Shown: positions 1 to 6,500 of the stretch, one piece after another | How positions within the stretch are numbered: the first letter of the stretch is position 1 | Layout: each line of letters starts with the position of its first letter | Assembly: GCA_049658265.1 (NCBI GenBank) | Contig: JBASOM010000013.1 | Location: 1-7,141, forward strand | DNA from: DTU063 sp001512695 | GTDB taxonomy: Bacteria; Bacillota; Thermosediminibacteria; Thermosediminibacterales; Tepidanaerobacteraceae | Reading direction: 5' to 3' | Length of the DNA stretch: 7,141 nucleotides | The notes under the pieces: model-generated | Seen by the model: the letters and a program-made list of their open reading frames with translations, nothing else | Told to the model about the DNA's origin: nothing | Databases searched by the model: none | Made by a program: the position numbers and the translations under genes

Positions 1-1
1 G

Positions 2-145
2 GAGTTTTTATATGAAAAAAGAAAAAGAATTTTCAAAGAGTGTTTGGAAAATGTTCCAGAAGAAGATGAGGAATTGTCACCAGATGAAATTGAATCACTA
101 AAAACTGCAGATAATGATGAATCTGAACCGATTGAATTCATGTAA
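2..145 (+). CDS. C-terminal fragment of a small acidic protein, function unknown
   Basis: An open frame runs from the window edge to a TAA at 143-145 and gives 47 residues. The start lies outside the window. The N-terminal part is basic (YEKRKRIFKE), and the rest is strongly acidic, with EEDEELSPDEIESLK and an ending of EPIEFM. The stop is 7 bases before a good intrinsic terminator, which fits the end of a real gene. The basic-then-acidic composition and likely small size resemble type II antitoxins or other small regulatory proteins. No family motif is visible, so that is only a guess. No toxin-like partner follows on this strand; any partner would have to lie upstream. A competing 29-codon frame at 12-101 is less convincing. 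Confidence 0.5.
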   Translation, partial: EFLYEKRKRIFKECLENVPEEDEELSPDEIESLKTADNDESEPIEFM

Positions 146-152
146 TATTTAT

Positions 153-175
153 TCGGCAGCGGTGCCGATTTTTTT
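153..175 (+). terminator. Rho-independent terminator after the partial acidic ORF
   Basis: TCGGCA (153-158) and TGCCGA (163-168) form a perfect 6-bp stem around a GCGG loop, followed directly by seven T (169-175). It starts 7 bases after the upstream stop codon and separates that gene from the DedA-PAP2 gene. Confidence 0.85.
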
Positions 176-215
176 ATTTCTGATATTCATTTTTTTCAGC
201 TAATCGTATAAACTT

Positions 216-222
216 AAGGAAG
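216..222 (+). promoter_or_regulatory. Ribosome binding site favouring the GTG start at 227
   Basis: AAGGAAG lies 4 bases before GTG 227 (its AGGA core 6 bases before). The alternative in-frame ATG at 245 has only a weaker GGTGAT (236-241) upstream. The difference is six residues (MKSGDD) and does not affect the domain assignment. Confidence 0.55.
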
Positions 223-226
223 TAGC

Positions 227-1525
227 GTGAAAAGTGGTGATGATATGGAAGGTATTTCTTATCTTTTAGAAGGGACAAAGGAGTTTTTCATACAAAATGG
301 TGCCTGGGGACTATTCATCTTGTCTTTTGCCGAGGCCTCATTTTTTCCTATACCGCCGGATTTCGTCCTTTTGCCTTTGGCCCTCATTTCGCCTGGCAAA
401 GCTTTGTACTATGCTGCCATAACTTCTATCGCCTCTACTCTCGGTGGCATTTTTGGATACCTCATCGGAAAAAGGGCAGGTAGGCCCATACTTTCTCGAT
501 TTATCAAAGAAGAAAATTTCCACAAAATTGAAGATATGTTTGCCCGCTACGGCGGATGGGCTGTAGCTGTAGCCGGTTTTACCCCAATACCCTATAAGGT
601 TTTTACCATTGCCTCGGGGGTATTTCGCATGAATTTTTCTATCTTCTTTATTGCAACGGTACTCAGCAGGAGTGCCAGGTTTTTCCTGGAAGGAGTTTTC
701 ATATTAGTGCTGGGGGACAAGGCCCTTTCTTACATAGATAGATTTTTAGGGCCCGGTTCTTTTATGTTACTTGGAGTAGTCGCATTGCTGTATTTTTTGA
801 TACAAAAGAGCGGTGTTTCTATCAGCTTTAGTTTAAGGGAAGGGACTTTGGCCCACCGTTTAAAAGGGAAACTCAAGTCCTTTTACGGGGAATTTAGCAT
901 ATACTTGATAGCGGGATTAAGCATCGCTGTTACTTTCGGCATATTATTCTTTAAATTGGCAACTGAAGTGCTGGAAAGGGAAAAGGAATGGTTCGATACG
1001 GGTATAATTAGTATCATGACACAAAGCAATTTTAGCTTTATTGATTTCATATCAGGCACCTTAAATTTTCTAGACAATCCTATAGTGTTTGTCATTTTAA
1101 TACTGCTTTACTTGCTTTATATAAAGATGTTTTACAGGAAAAACATGTACGGCGGAATGGCCATAGTTACATTTATAGGCAGTTTTCTTTTGCAATGGAG
1201 CTTTAAGTCCTTGTATAAGAGGCCAAGGCTTTCAAGTATAGATGTTGACATATTTGCCTACAGTTTTCCCAGCGGCTTTATTGTAATTTTTACTGCCCTT
1301 TTAGGCTATGTGGCTTTTTTGTTATTAAAAAACAAGAGTAAGCTTAAAAAGATAGTCATCATAAGTGCATGGCTGTGTCTCATAATTGTTGTGAGTGCGA
1401 GCAGGATTCGTGCAGCTATCAGCTATCCCAGTGACGTGTTGGCAGGCTTTTTACTGGGAGGATTATGGCTGGCAGTTTGCATAGTCGGCACAAAGGCCTT
1501 GGAGTATTACGGTATAGATAGTTAG
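227..1525 (+). CDS. YqaA-type DedA membrane protein fused to a degenerate PAP2 domain
   Basis: This 432-residue integral membrane protein has two halves. Residues 25-195 are a DedA/VTT (SNARE-associated) domain of the YqaA (COG1238) type. It shows EASFFPIPPD (36-45), a glycine-rich helix GGIFGYLIGKRAG (73-85) and the YqaA signature GFTPIPYKVFTIASG (117-131). Residues 225-425 form a multi-helix PAP2 domain with the three motif positions recognisable: K327-x6-R334, PSG (348-350), and SR (392-393) with YPSD (400-403). PAP2 enzymes dephosphorylate membrane lipids such as undecaprenyl diphosphate, and some DedA proteins move undecaprenyl phosphate across the membrane, so such a fusion makes sense for lipid carrier recycling. 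Here, however, the catalytic His of PSGH is Phe351, the nucleophile His of SRX5HX3D is Ser399, and the Pro of KX6RP is Leu335. The fold is probably kept but phosphatase activity is probably lost. The frame is intact, so it is not an obvious pseudogene. A separate transcription unit from the efflux operon is likely. Confidence 0.85.
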   Translation: MKSGDDMEGISYLLEGTKEFFIQNGAWGLFILSFAEASFFPIPPDFVLLPLALISPGKALYYAAITSIASTLGGIFGYLIGKRAGRPILSRFIKEENFHKIEDMFARYGGWAVAVAGFTPIPYKVFTIASGVFRMNFSIFFIATVLSRSARFFLEGVFILVLGDKALSYIDRFLGPGSFMLLGVVALLYFLIQKSGVSISFSLREGTLAHRLKGKLKSFYGEFSIYLIAGLSIAVTFGILFFKLATEVLEREKEWFDTGIISIMTQSNFSFIDFISGTLNFLDNPIVFVILILLYLLYIKMFYRKNMYGGMAIVTFIGSFLLQWSFKSLYKRPRLSSIDVDIFAYSFPSGFIVIFTALLGYVAFLLLKNKSKLKKIVIISAWLCLIIVVSASRIRAAISYPSDVLAGFLLGGLWLAVCIVGTKALEYYGIDS

Positions 1526-1542
1526 GCTATTGACAGAATAGC
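1526..1542 (+). repeat. Short inverted repeat between the DedA-PAP2 stop and tetR, over the -35 box
   Basis: GCTATT (1526-1531) and AATAGC (1537-1542) are perfect complements around GACAG, starting right after the TAG stop. TTTATATA follows, so it could be a weak terminator of the upstream gene. It also spans the TTGACA -35 hexamer (1530-1535), so it could be a protein-binding dyad or chance. Confidence 0.4.
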
Positions 1543-1559
1543 TTTATATAGGGTAAAAT
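1530..1559 (+). promoter_or_regulatory. SigA-type promoter of the tetR-efflux operon
   Basis: A perfect -35 TTGACA (1530-1535) is followed after 18 bases by TAAAAT (1554-1559), five of six matches to the -10 consensus. Transcription would start near 1566, inside the dyad at 1561-1589 and about 50 bases before the tetR start codon. It is the strongest promoter-like sequence between the DedA-PAP2 gene and the pump genes. Confidence 0.75.
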
Positions 1560-1560
1560 T

Positions 1561-1589
1561 TTATGAATGAAAATATTTTTTATTCATAA
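1561..1589 (+). promoter_or_regulatory. Dyad-symmetric operator candidate, probable TetR autoregulation site
   Basis: The arms TTATGAAT (1561-1568) and ATTCATAA (1582-1589) are perfect inverted copies. Symmetry continues inward through one G-T pair (1569/1581) and four A-T pairs, leaving a TAT centre at 1574-1576. It begins two bases after the -10 box and covers the predicted transcription start, a usual place for a repressor operator. TetR-family regulators commonly bind such palindromes and repress their own operon. Binding by this TetR is inferred. It could also form an AT-rich hairpin in the 5' leader. Confidence 0.6.
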
Positions 1590-1602
1590 GCTCAAAGACT
1601 AT

Positions 1603-1610
1603 AGAGGTGA
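1603..1610 (+). promoter_or_regulatory. Ribosome binding site fixing the tetR start at ATG 1615
   Basis: AGAGGTGA lies 4 bases before ATG 1615. The longer in-frame ATG at 1567 lies within the operator dyad, next to the predicted transcription start, and has no ribosome binding site, so it is unlikely to be used. Confidence 0.8.
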
Positions 1611-1614
1611 AATA

Positions 1615-2217
1615 ATGGCGAGGGGATTTACGGACAGAGAGAGAGAAATTATCAGAAATGACCTTGTAGCAACGGGTCGGGAGCTTTTCGGCACTTTCGG
1701 CCTCAAAAAAACCAGTATAGAAGATTTGACCAAGGCGGTTGGAATTGCCCAGGGCTCCTTTTACACTTTTTTTAATTCCAAGGAAGAGCTTTATCTGGAG
1801 GTTATGGACAGGGAAGGGGAGGCTATTAAGCAGAAGCTTTTAAAGGAAGAGAACATCAAAGATCTGACCCGCGAGCGCTTTAAAAGTTTTTTTAAGAAAG
1901 TGTTCGAGATAGTCAACTCAAATCCAATAATTCGGCAGATGTTTTTTGAAGAGGAGGTAGATACTCTAATCAGGAAGATTCCCCCGGAAAAAATGAAGGA
2001 GTACCATAAAAAGCTCATGCGCGACTTGTTGCCGATAATAAAAAGATGGCAGGATGAAGGGGCCATCATAAGGAATTATAAGCCTGAAGTAATTGTGGCA
2101 TTGTTTCAGATCCTATATCATCCATTACTGCACAAAAAAGACTTTGATGAAGATGTTTTCGATGAAATGCTAGAGCTCTTAGTGGACATAGTTGCAAAGG
2201 GTCTAGTTGTTGAATAA
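1615..2217 (+). CDS. TetR/AcrR-family transcriptional regulator of the efflux operon
   Basis: The protein has 200 residues from ATG 1615, a normal length for the family. Residues 10-57 form the TetR_N DNA-binding domain: a first helix (REIIRNDLVATGRELF), the GLKKTSIEDLTKAVGI turn region (29-44), and the recognition-helix region AQGSFYTFFNSKEELY (45-60), which is very typical of TetR proteins. The remaining helical part is the variable ligand-binding and dimerisation domain, rich in charged residues and ending LLVDIVAKGLVVE. It is the first gene of a tetR-adaptor-RND pump cluster on the same strand, 62 bases before the adaptor. That arrangement fits a local repressor that releases the operon when the pump's substrate binds. 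The dyad at 1561-1589 is the likely operator. The ligand cannot be predicted. Confidence 0.93.
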   Translation: MARGFTDREREIIRNDLVATGRELFGTFGLKKTSIEDLTKAVGIAQGSFYTFFNSKEELYLEVMDREGEAIKQKLLKEENIKDLTRERFKSFFKKVFEIVNSNPIIRQMFFEEEVDTLIRKIPPEKMKEYHKKLMRDLLPIIKRWQDEGAIIRNYKPEVIVALFQILYHPLLHKKDFDEDVFDEMLELLVDIVAKGLVVE

Positions 2218-2228
2218 GAATAGACTTG

Positions 2229-2267
2229 ATTTCATAAGAAAACTTGCCATTTAGAAATCTATGAAAT
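2229..2267 (+). repeat. Inverted repeat in the tetR-adaptor gap, possible second regulatory site
   Basis: ATTTCATA (2229-2236) and TATGAAAT (2260-2267) are perfect 8-base inverted copies separated by 23 bases. The left arm includes TTCATAAG, also found in the right arm of the tetR operator dyad (1583-1590). The right arm directly abuts the adaptor ribosome binding site GAGGAG (2268-2273). There is no T-tract, so it is not a standard terminator. It could be a second operator or an RNA structure affecting adaptor translation. The half-site order is opposite to that of the first dyad, which weakens the operator idea. Confidence 0.4.
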
Positions 2268-2279
2268 GAGGAGTGTACC

Positions 2280-3527
2280 ATGAGGAAGAAAGCATACATA
2301 ACTGCCCTTATTTTAATAGCTGCGATGGTCGTTTCTGGCTGCGGCGCACAAACTTCAAGCGAAACGGAGCAAGAAAAGATAGTTCCCGTCAATGTGACAC
2401 TATCACAAAAAGAGGATTTGCCGGAGTATCAGTCCTTTCCCGGGAAGGTAATGGCGGTTGATGAAGTGAGTCTTTCGCCAAAGCTCGGTGGCAAAGTGGA
2501 GCAGATATTGGTGAGGGAAGGTGAACAGGTAAGGGCCGGGCAGGCTTTAATCAGACTTGAACAAAAGGATGTGATTAACCAGGTAAACCAGGCCCAGGCC
2601 GCTTATGATGCAGCCCTTGCTAATCTCAGTAATTTAGAACAAGGTCAATTCCCTCAACAGTTGGCCCAGCTCGAATCTGCCTTAAAACAGGCGGAAGCCA
2701 ACTTCAACAACGCCAAGGAAAATTACGAGAGGATGAAAGAGCTTTTTAATGAGGGAGCTATCCCCAAGCAGCAATTTGAAGGTGTTGAACTTCAATATAA
2801 TATAGCCAAGGAGCAGTATGAATCCGCAAAAACTCAGTTCACTATAACTAAGGAAAAGACAATACCTGAAAGCTTATCTGCTGCCAAAGCCCAGGTTAAA
2901 CAGGCAGAAGCCATGCTGTCAGCCGCTAAATCGGCGCTTGAAGACAGCATCATCACATCGCCAATTGACGGCACTGTTGGTGCTATTAGCGCAACGGTTG
3001 GGGGACTTGCAAGTCCTGGCTATCCTTTAATTACGGTTGGGAACCTCAACAGCGTTGAAATACATATAAGCGTCACTGAAGACAGGATAAACGGCCTGAA
3101 AGTGGGGCAGGAAGCTGAAGTCACTGTCGAGGCGGTAGCCGATGAGCCTTTAAAAGGGGAGATTGTCAGCCTAAGTCCCTTCAAGGACCCCATGACGCAG
3201 GTTTATCCAGTAAAAATCCTGGTGCCCAATGAAAAAGGCCTTTTAAAGTCCGGCATGTTTGCAAGAGTAAAGCTTATGGTGGCACTGCACACCGATGCTG
3301 TTACGGTGCCGGAAGATGCTGTGGTTTCTTATGACGGTACCAAGATTGTATATACTTTAGAAGGCGATGTGGCAAAGGCTATCACAGTTGAAACGGGGTC
3401 AAGTTCCATGGGCAAGACGGTAATAGTAAAGGGCCTTGAAGCAGGCAAAGAAATAATCGTCGAAGGTCAAGACCTATTAACTGACGGCGCAAAAGTCAAA
3501 GTAGAGGGCCGGGGTGACGGAAAATGA
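2280..3527 (+). CDS. RND efflux periplasmic adaptor subunit (HlyD/AcrA type), lipoprotein
   Basis: This 415-residue membrane-fusion (adaptor) protein would couple to the downstream RND pump. It begins with a lipoprotein signal: KK, a hydrophobic stretch (5-18) and lipobox VSGC with Cys21 as the predicted lipidated residue. The first biotinyl/lipoyl half-motif (about 58-95) contains SPKLGGKVEQILVREGEQV. A long alpha-helical hairpin rich in Gln, Ala and Glu follows (about 97-222), then the second lipoyl half (223-256, with SPIDGTVGAISATVGGLASPG). A beta-barrel (about 257-335) and a membrane-proximal domain (336-412, with VTVPEDAVV and LEAGKEIIVEGQDLL) complete the fold. The start has GAGGAG six bases upstream. 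The stop overlaps the pump start (ATGA), so the two are probably translated together. At the hairpin tip, R151-x3-L155-x6-P162 resembles the TolC-contact motif but has Pro where Ser or Thr is usual. Confidence 0.93.
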   Translation: MRKKAYITALILIAAMVVSGCGAQTSSETEQEKIVPVNVTLSQKEDLPEYQSFPGKVMAVDEVSLSPKLGGKVEQILVREGEQVRAGQALIRLEQKDVINQVNQAQAAYDAALANLSNLEQGQFPQQLAQLESALKQAEANFNNAKENYERMKELFNEGAIPKQQFEGVELQYNIAKEQYESAKTQFTITKEKTIPESLSAAKAQVKQAEAMLSAAKSALEDSIITSPIDGTVGAISATVGGLASPGYPLITVGNLNSVEIHISVTEDRINGLKVGQEAEVTVEAVADEPLKGEIVSLSPFKDPMTQVYPVKILVPNEKGLLKSGMFARVKLMVALHTDAVTVPEDAVVSYDGTKIVYTLEGDVAKAITVETGSSSMGKTVIVKGLEAGKEIIVEGQDLLTDGAKVKVEGRGDGK

Positions 3528-6500
3528 ACTTAGCCCAATTTTCCATAAAAAGGCCCGTAACTACCCTTATGATCATAGCCGTAGTCCTGGTGCTAGGTTT
3601 TATCTCTTTTACAAAACTGGGGATAGACCTGTTCCCCGATTTTTCATTTCCTGTAAGTGTCGTTATTACCCAATACCAAGGGGCAGCTTCTCACGAAGTT
3701 GAAAACCTGATCACAAAGCCTTTAGAACAGATATTGTCAACGATGAACAACGTGAAAAATATTCAGTCTCTGAGCAGTGAGGGCAGTTCCATAATTATTA
3801 TTGAATTTAACTGGGGCACCAATATGGATGTGGCAAGCCAGGACATTCGGGAAAAGATTGATTTAATAGAGACCTTTTTGCCTTCAGATGCAGAAACTCC
3901 CATGGTTGTCAAATTTGACCCGTCCATGATGCCGGTAATGCAGATTGCCCTCTACGGCAGCGATGATATTGTCCAGCTCAAAAAGATTGCTGAGGACATC
4001 ATAGAAAGCCGTCTTTTGCGCATAGAGGGTGTTGCCTCGGTGGGGATTTCAGGCGGTTTAGAAAGGCAGATAGCCATAAGCGTAGACCCTGACAAGCTTG
4101 CCTTTCACGGCCTCAGCATGTATCAGTTGGCAAGTAAATTGCAAATGGAAAATATCAATCTTCCCGGTGGCACAGTATACCAGGGGAAAAAGCAATACAG
4201 CATAAGGACGCAAGCGGAATTTGAAGACATATCGGAAATCGAGAATATGCCCATCCCGCTGCCCCAGGGCGGAACTATCCCCCTAAAGAGCATTGCGAAA
4301 GTGGAAGATACCCACAAGGACGTATCCACAATTGCCCGCTACAAAGGCAAACCCAGCATAGCACTGACCATACAAAAACAAAGCGGCTATAACACTGTGC
4401 AGGTTGCAAAAAAGGTCAAAGCCGAGATGGAAAAATTGAAAAGGGAAATTCCCGTTGAAATAGATTATGACACGATTCTTGACCAGTCGGAGTTCATCGA
4501 GTTCTCTATCAACAACGTGAAAGACAATGCGATAACCGGTGGTATTATAGCTGTACTAGTTATATATCTTTTCCTCCAAAACTTGAGGAGCACTTTGATT
4601 ATCGGCCTATCGATACCCATATCAATCATATCGACTTTTGTATTGATTTACTTTAACAAACTCACACTCAACATGTTGAGCCTTGGCGGCCTAGCACTGG
4701 GTATAGGCATGCTGGTGGACAACTCCATAGTTGTTTTGGAAAATATTTATTCGCACAGGACGAGGGGCGAGGAGCCGGTAACCGCAGCCCTATCGGGCAC
4801 AAATGAAGTAGCCATGGCCATAACCGCATCTACTCTTACAACCATAGCGGTATTTTTGCCTATCGTATTTGTGGAAGGTATGACGGCACACCTCTTTAAA
4901 GAACTGGCCCTAACGGTTACTTTTTCCCTACTTTCTTCCCTTTTTGTAGCATTGACCATTGTACCCTTACTGTCTTCAAGACTTATGGCACAGATTAAAG
5001 TAGAGGAAATTTTATATGCAGAAGACAACAGAAAGGGTTTAGCTTCTCTCCTGCAAAAATTTAAGGTCTTTTACGGAAAAGTTGAAGAAAAGTATTCTGA
5101 TCTGCTGAAATGGTCGCTCTCTCATAGAAAAGCGATAATAATACCGGCAGTGACACTCTTTATAATAAGCATGGCTTTGATTCCACTTTTGGGAGCAGAG
5201 TTTTTGCCTCGCTCCGATGCGGGTTCAATTAGTATTTCAGTGAAATTGCCTTACGGGACAAATCTTGACGAGACCAACCGCTTTGTATCCGAGTTGGTGG
5301 ATAGGATAGAAGAGATACCAGAGGTAGAAGGTATAATGGAAAGCATCGGCAGCGGAGGCCAAATGATGGGAGACATGACTTCAGACAGCAGTGTGGCCAG
5401 CGTAACCCTGCAGCTTGTGCCCCTGGCAGAGCGTCGGCGCTCTACAGATGAAGTTGCTGAAGAGGTGAGAAATCTGACAGAGGATATGGCCGGAGCTGAA
5501 ATAGAAGTCAGGGCAGTAAGCAGCATGGACTTTGTAAGCGGTGGTGCACTGGAATCAATCTCTATTGAGATTAGCGGTGATGATCTTGACGAGCTTAAAG
5601 AAATATCCAGTCAGGTTACCGAAATTGTCAAAGCTACTCCCGGCACCAGGGAAGTCAAGAGCAGCCTCGAGGAAGGCAAACCCGAGCTCGTCATAAAGAT
5701 CGACAGGGAAAAGGCCACTATGTATGGTCTTTCCACCGCCCAGATAGCCCAAACGGTAAATTCCGCAATATCAGGGAGTGTTGCTACCAAATATAAAGTT
5801 GGCGGAGACGAGATTGATGTAGTTATCAAGTCAGATGATGAATTGGTCGATGATATATCCAAAATCCAAGACCTATTGATTCCAAGTCCCACGGGAGCCT
5901 TTTTAAATTTGAGGGACCTGGCCAAGGTTGAAAGGAGCACCGGCCCCGTAACCATTGTTCGGCTAAACCAGGCACGACAGGTGTCGGTAACAGGAGCCGT
6001 AGTTGGAAGAGATATAGGAACTGTGAACCGGGAGATACAGCAAAAGCTTAGCGAACTCCCCTTGCCTGAAGGCTACAGCATAAAAATGGGCGGAGAGCAG
6101 GAACAGATGATGGAATCCTTCAGAGAATTGATATTGGTGTTCTTACTGGCTGTAGTCCTAGTGTATATGGTCATGGCCGCCCAGTTTGAATCTTTAAAAC
6201 ATCCCTTTGTAATCATGTTTACTGTTCCCTTGGCTTTGATAGGAGTTGTTTTTGCATTACTTCTATCAGGTCATAACATAAGCTTGATTTCATTAATAGG
6301 AGTAGTCATGCTAGCAGGAATTGTTGTCAACAATGCCATAGTCCTGATAGACTACGTCAACCAACTAAGACAAAGGGGTATGTCCAGGTACGAAGCTATC
6401 ATCACGGCAGGACCGGCAAGGCTCAGGCCCATCTTGATGACAACTTTGACAACCGTCTTAGGCTTGGTGCCCCTGTCTCTCGGAATAGGAGAAGGTGGAG

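Noticed and set aside
12..101. A 29-codon frame starting at ATG 12 with GGAG seven bases upstream
   Set aside because: Its product is a short basic peptide with no recognisable features. The overlapping frame 2-145 has protein-like acidic composition and ends right before the terminator, so the ATG and GGAG are probably chance within that gene.
185..190. ATTCAT upstream of the DedA-PAP2 gene as a further TetR half-site
   Set aside because: Only six bases match, there is no inverted partner nearby, and the region is T-rich, so chance is a sufficient explanation.
180..212. Promoter for the DedA-PAP2 gene using TATAAA at 207-212
   Set aside because: No good -35 is found at 16-18 bases (TATTCA is only 3 of 6). 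The transcription start would fall within the ribosome binding site of the GTG start, so it was not listed. The true promoter remains unclear in this 81-base gap.
1567..1614. Longer tetR start at ATG 1567
   Set aside because: It lies inside the operator dyad at the predicted transcription start and has no ribosome binding site. ATG 1615 has AGAGGTGA at proper spacing and gives a normal TetR N-terminus.
2210..2238. Internal promoter TTGAAT, 17 bp, CATAAG before the adaptor gene
   Set aside because: Only four of six matches in each box. The 62-base gap and shared strand fit co-transcription with tetR, so it is mentioned only in connection with the inverted repeat.
3514..3702. Small + strand frame overlapping the adaptor-pump junction
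   Set aside because: It overlaps the well-supported pump gene in another frame, has no domain features, and the pump start at 3524 is fixed by the ATGA overlap and N-terminal homology.
4747..5955. Several minus-strand open frames of 65-114 codons inside the pump gene
   Set aside because: They are antisense shadows of a strongly conserved RND gene, with low-complexity Ser/Thr-rich products and no supporting motifs.
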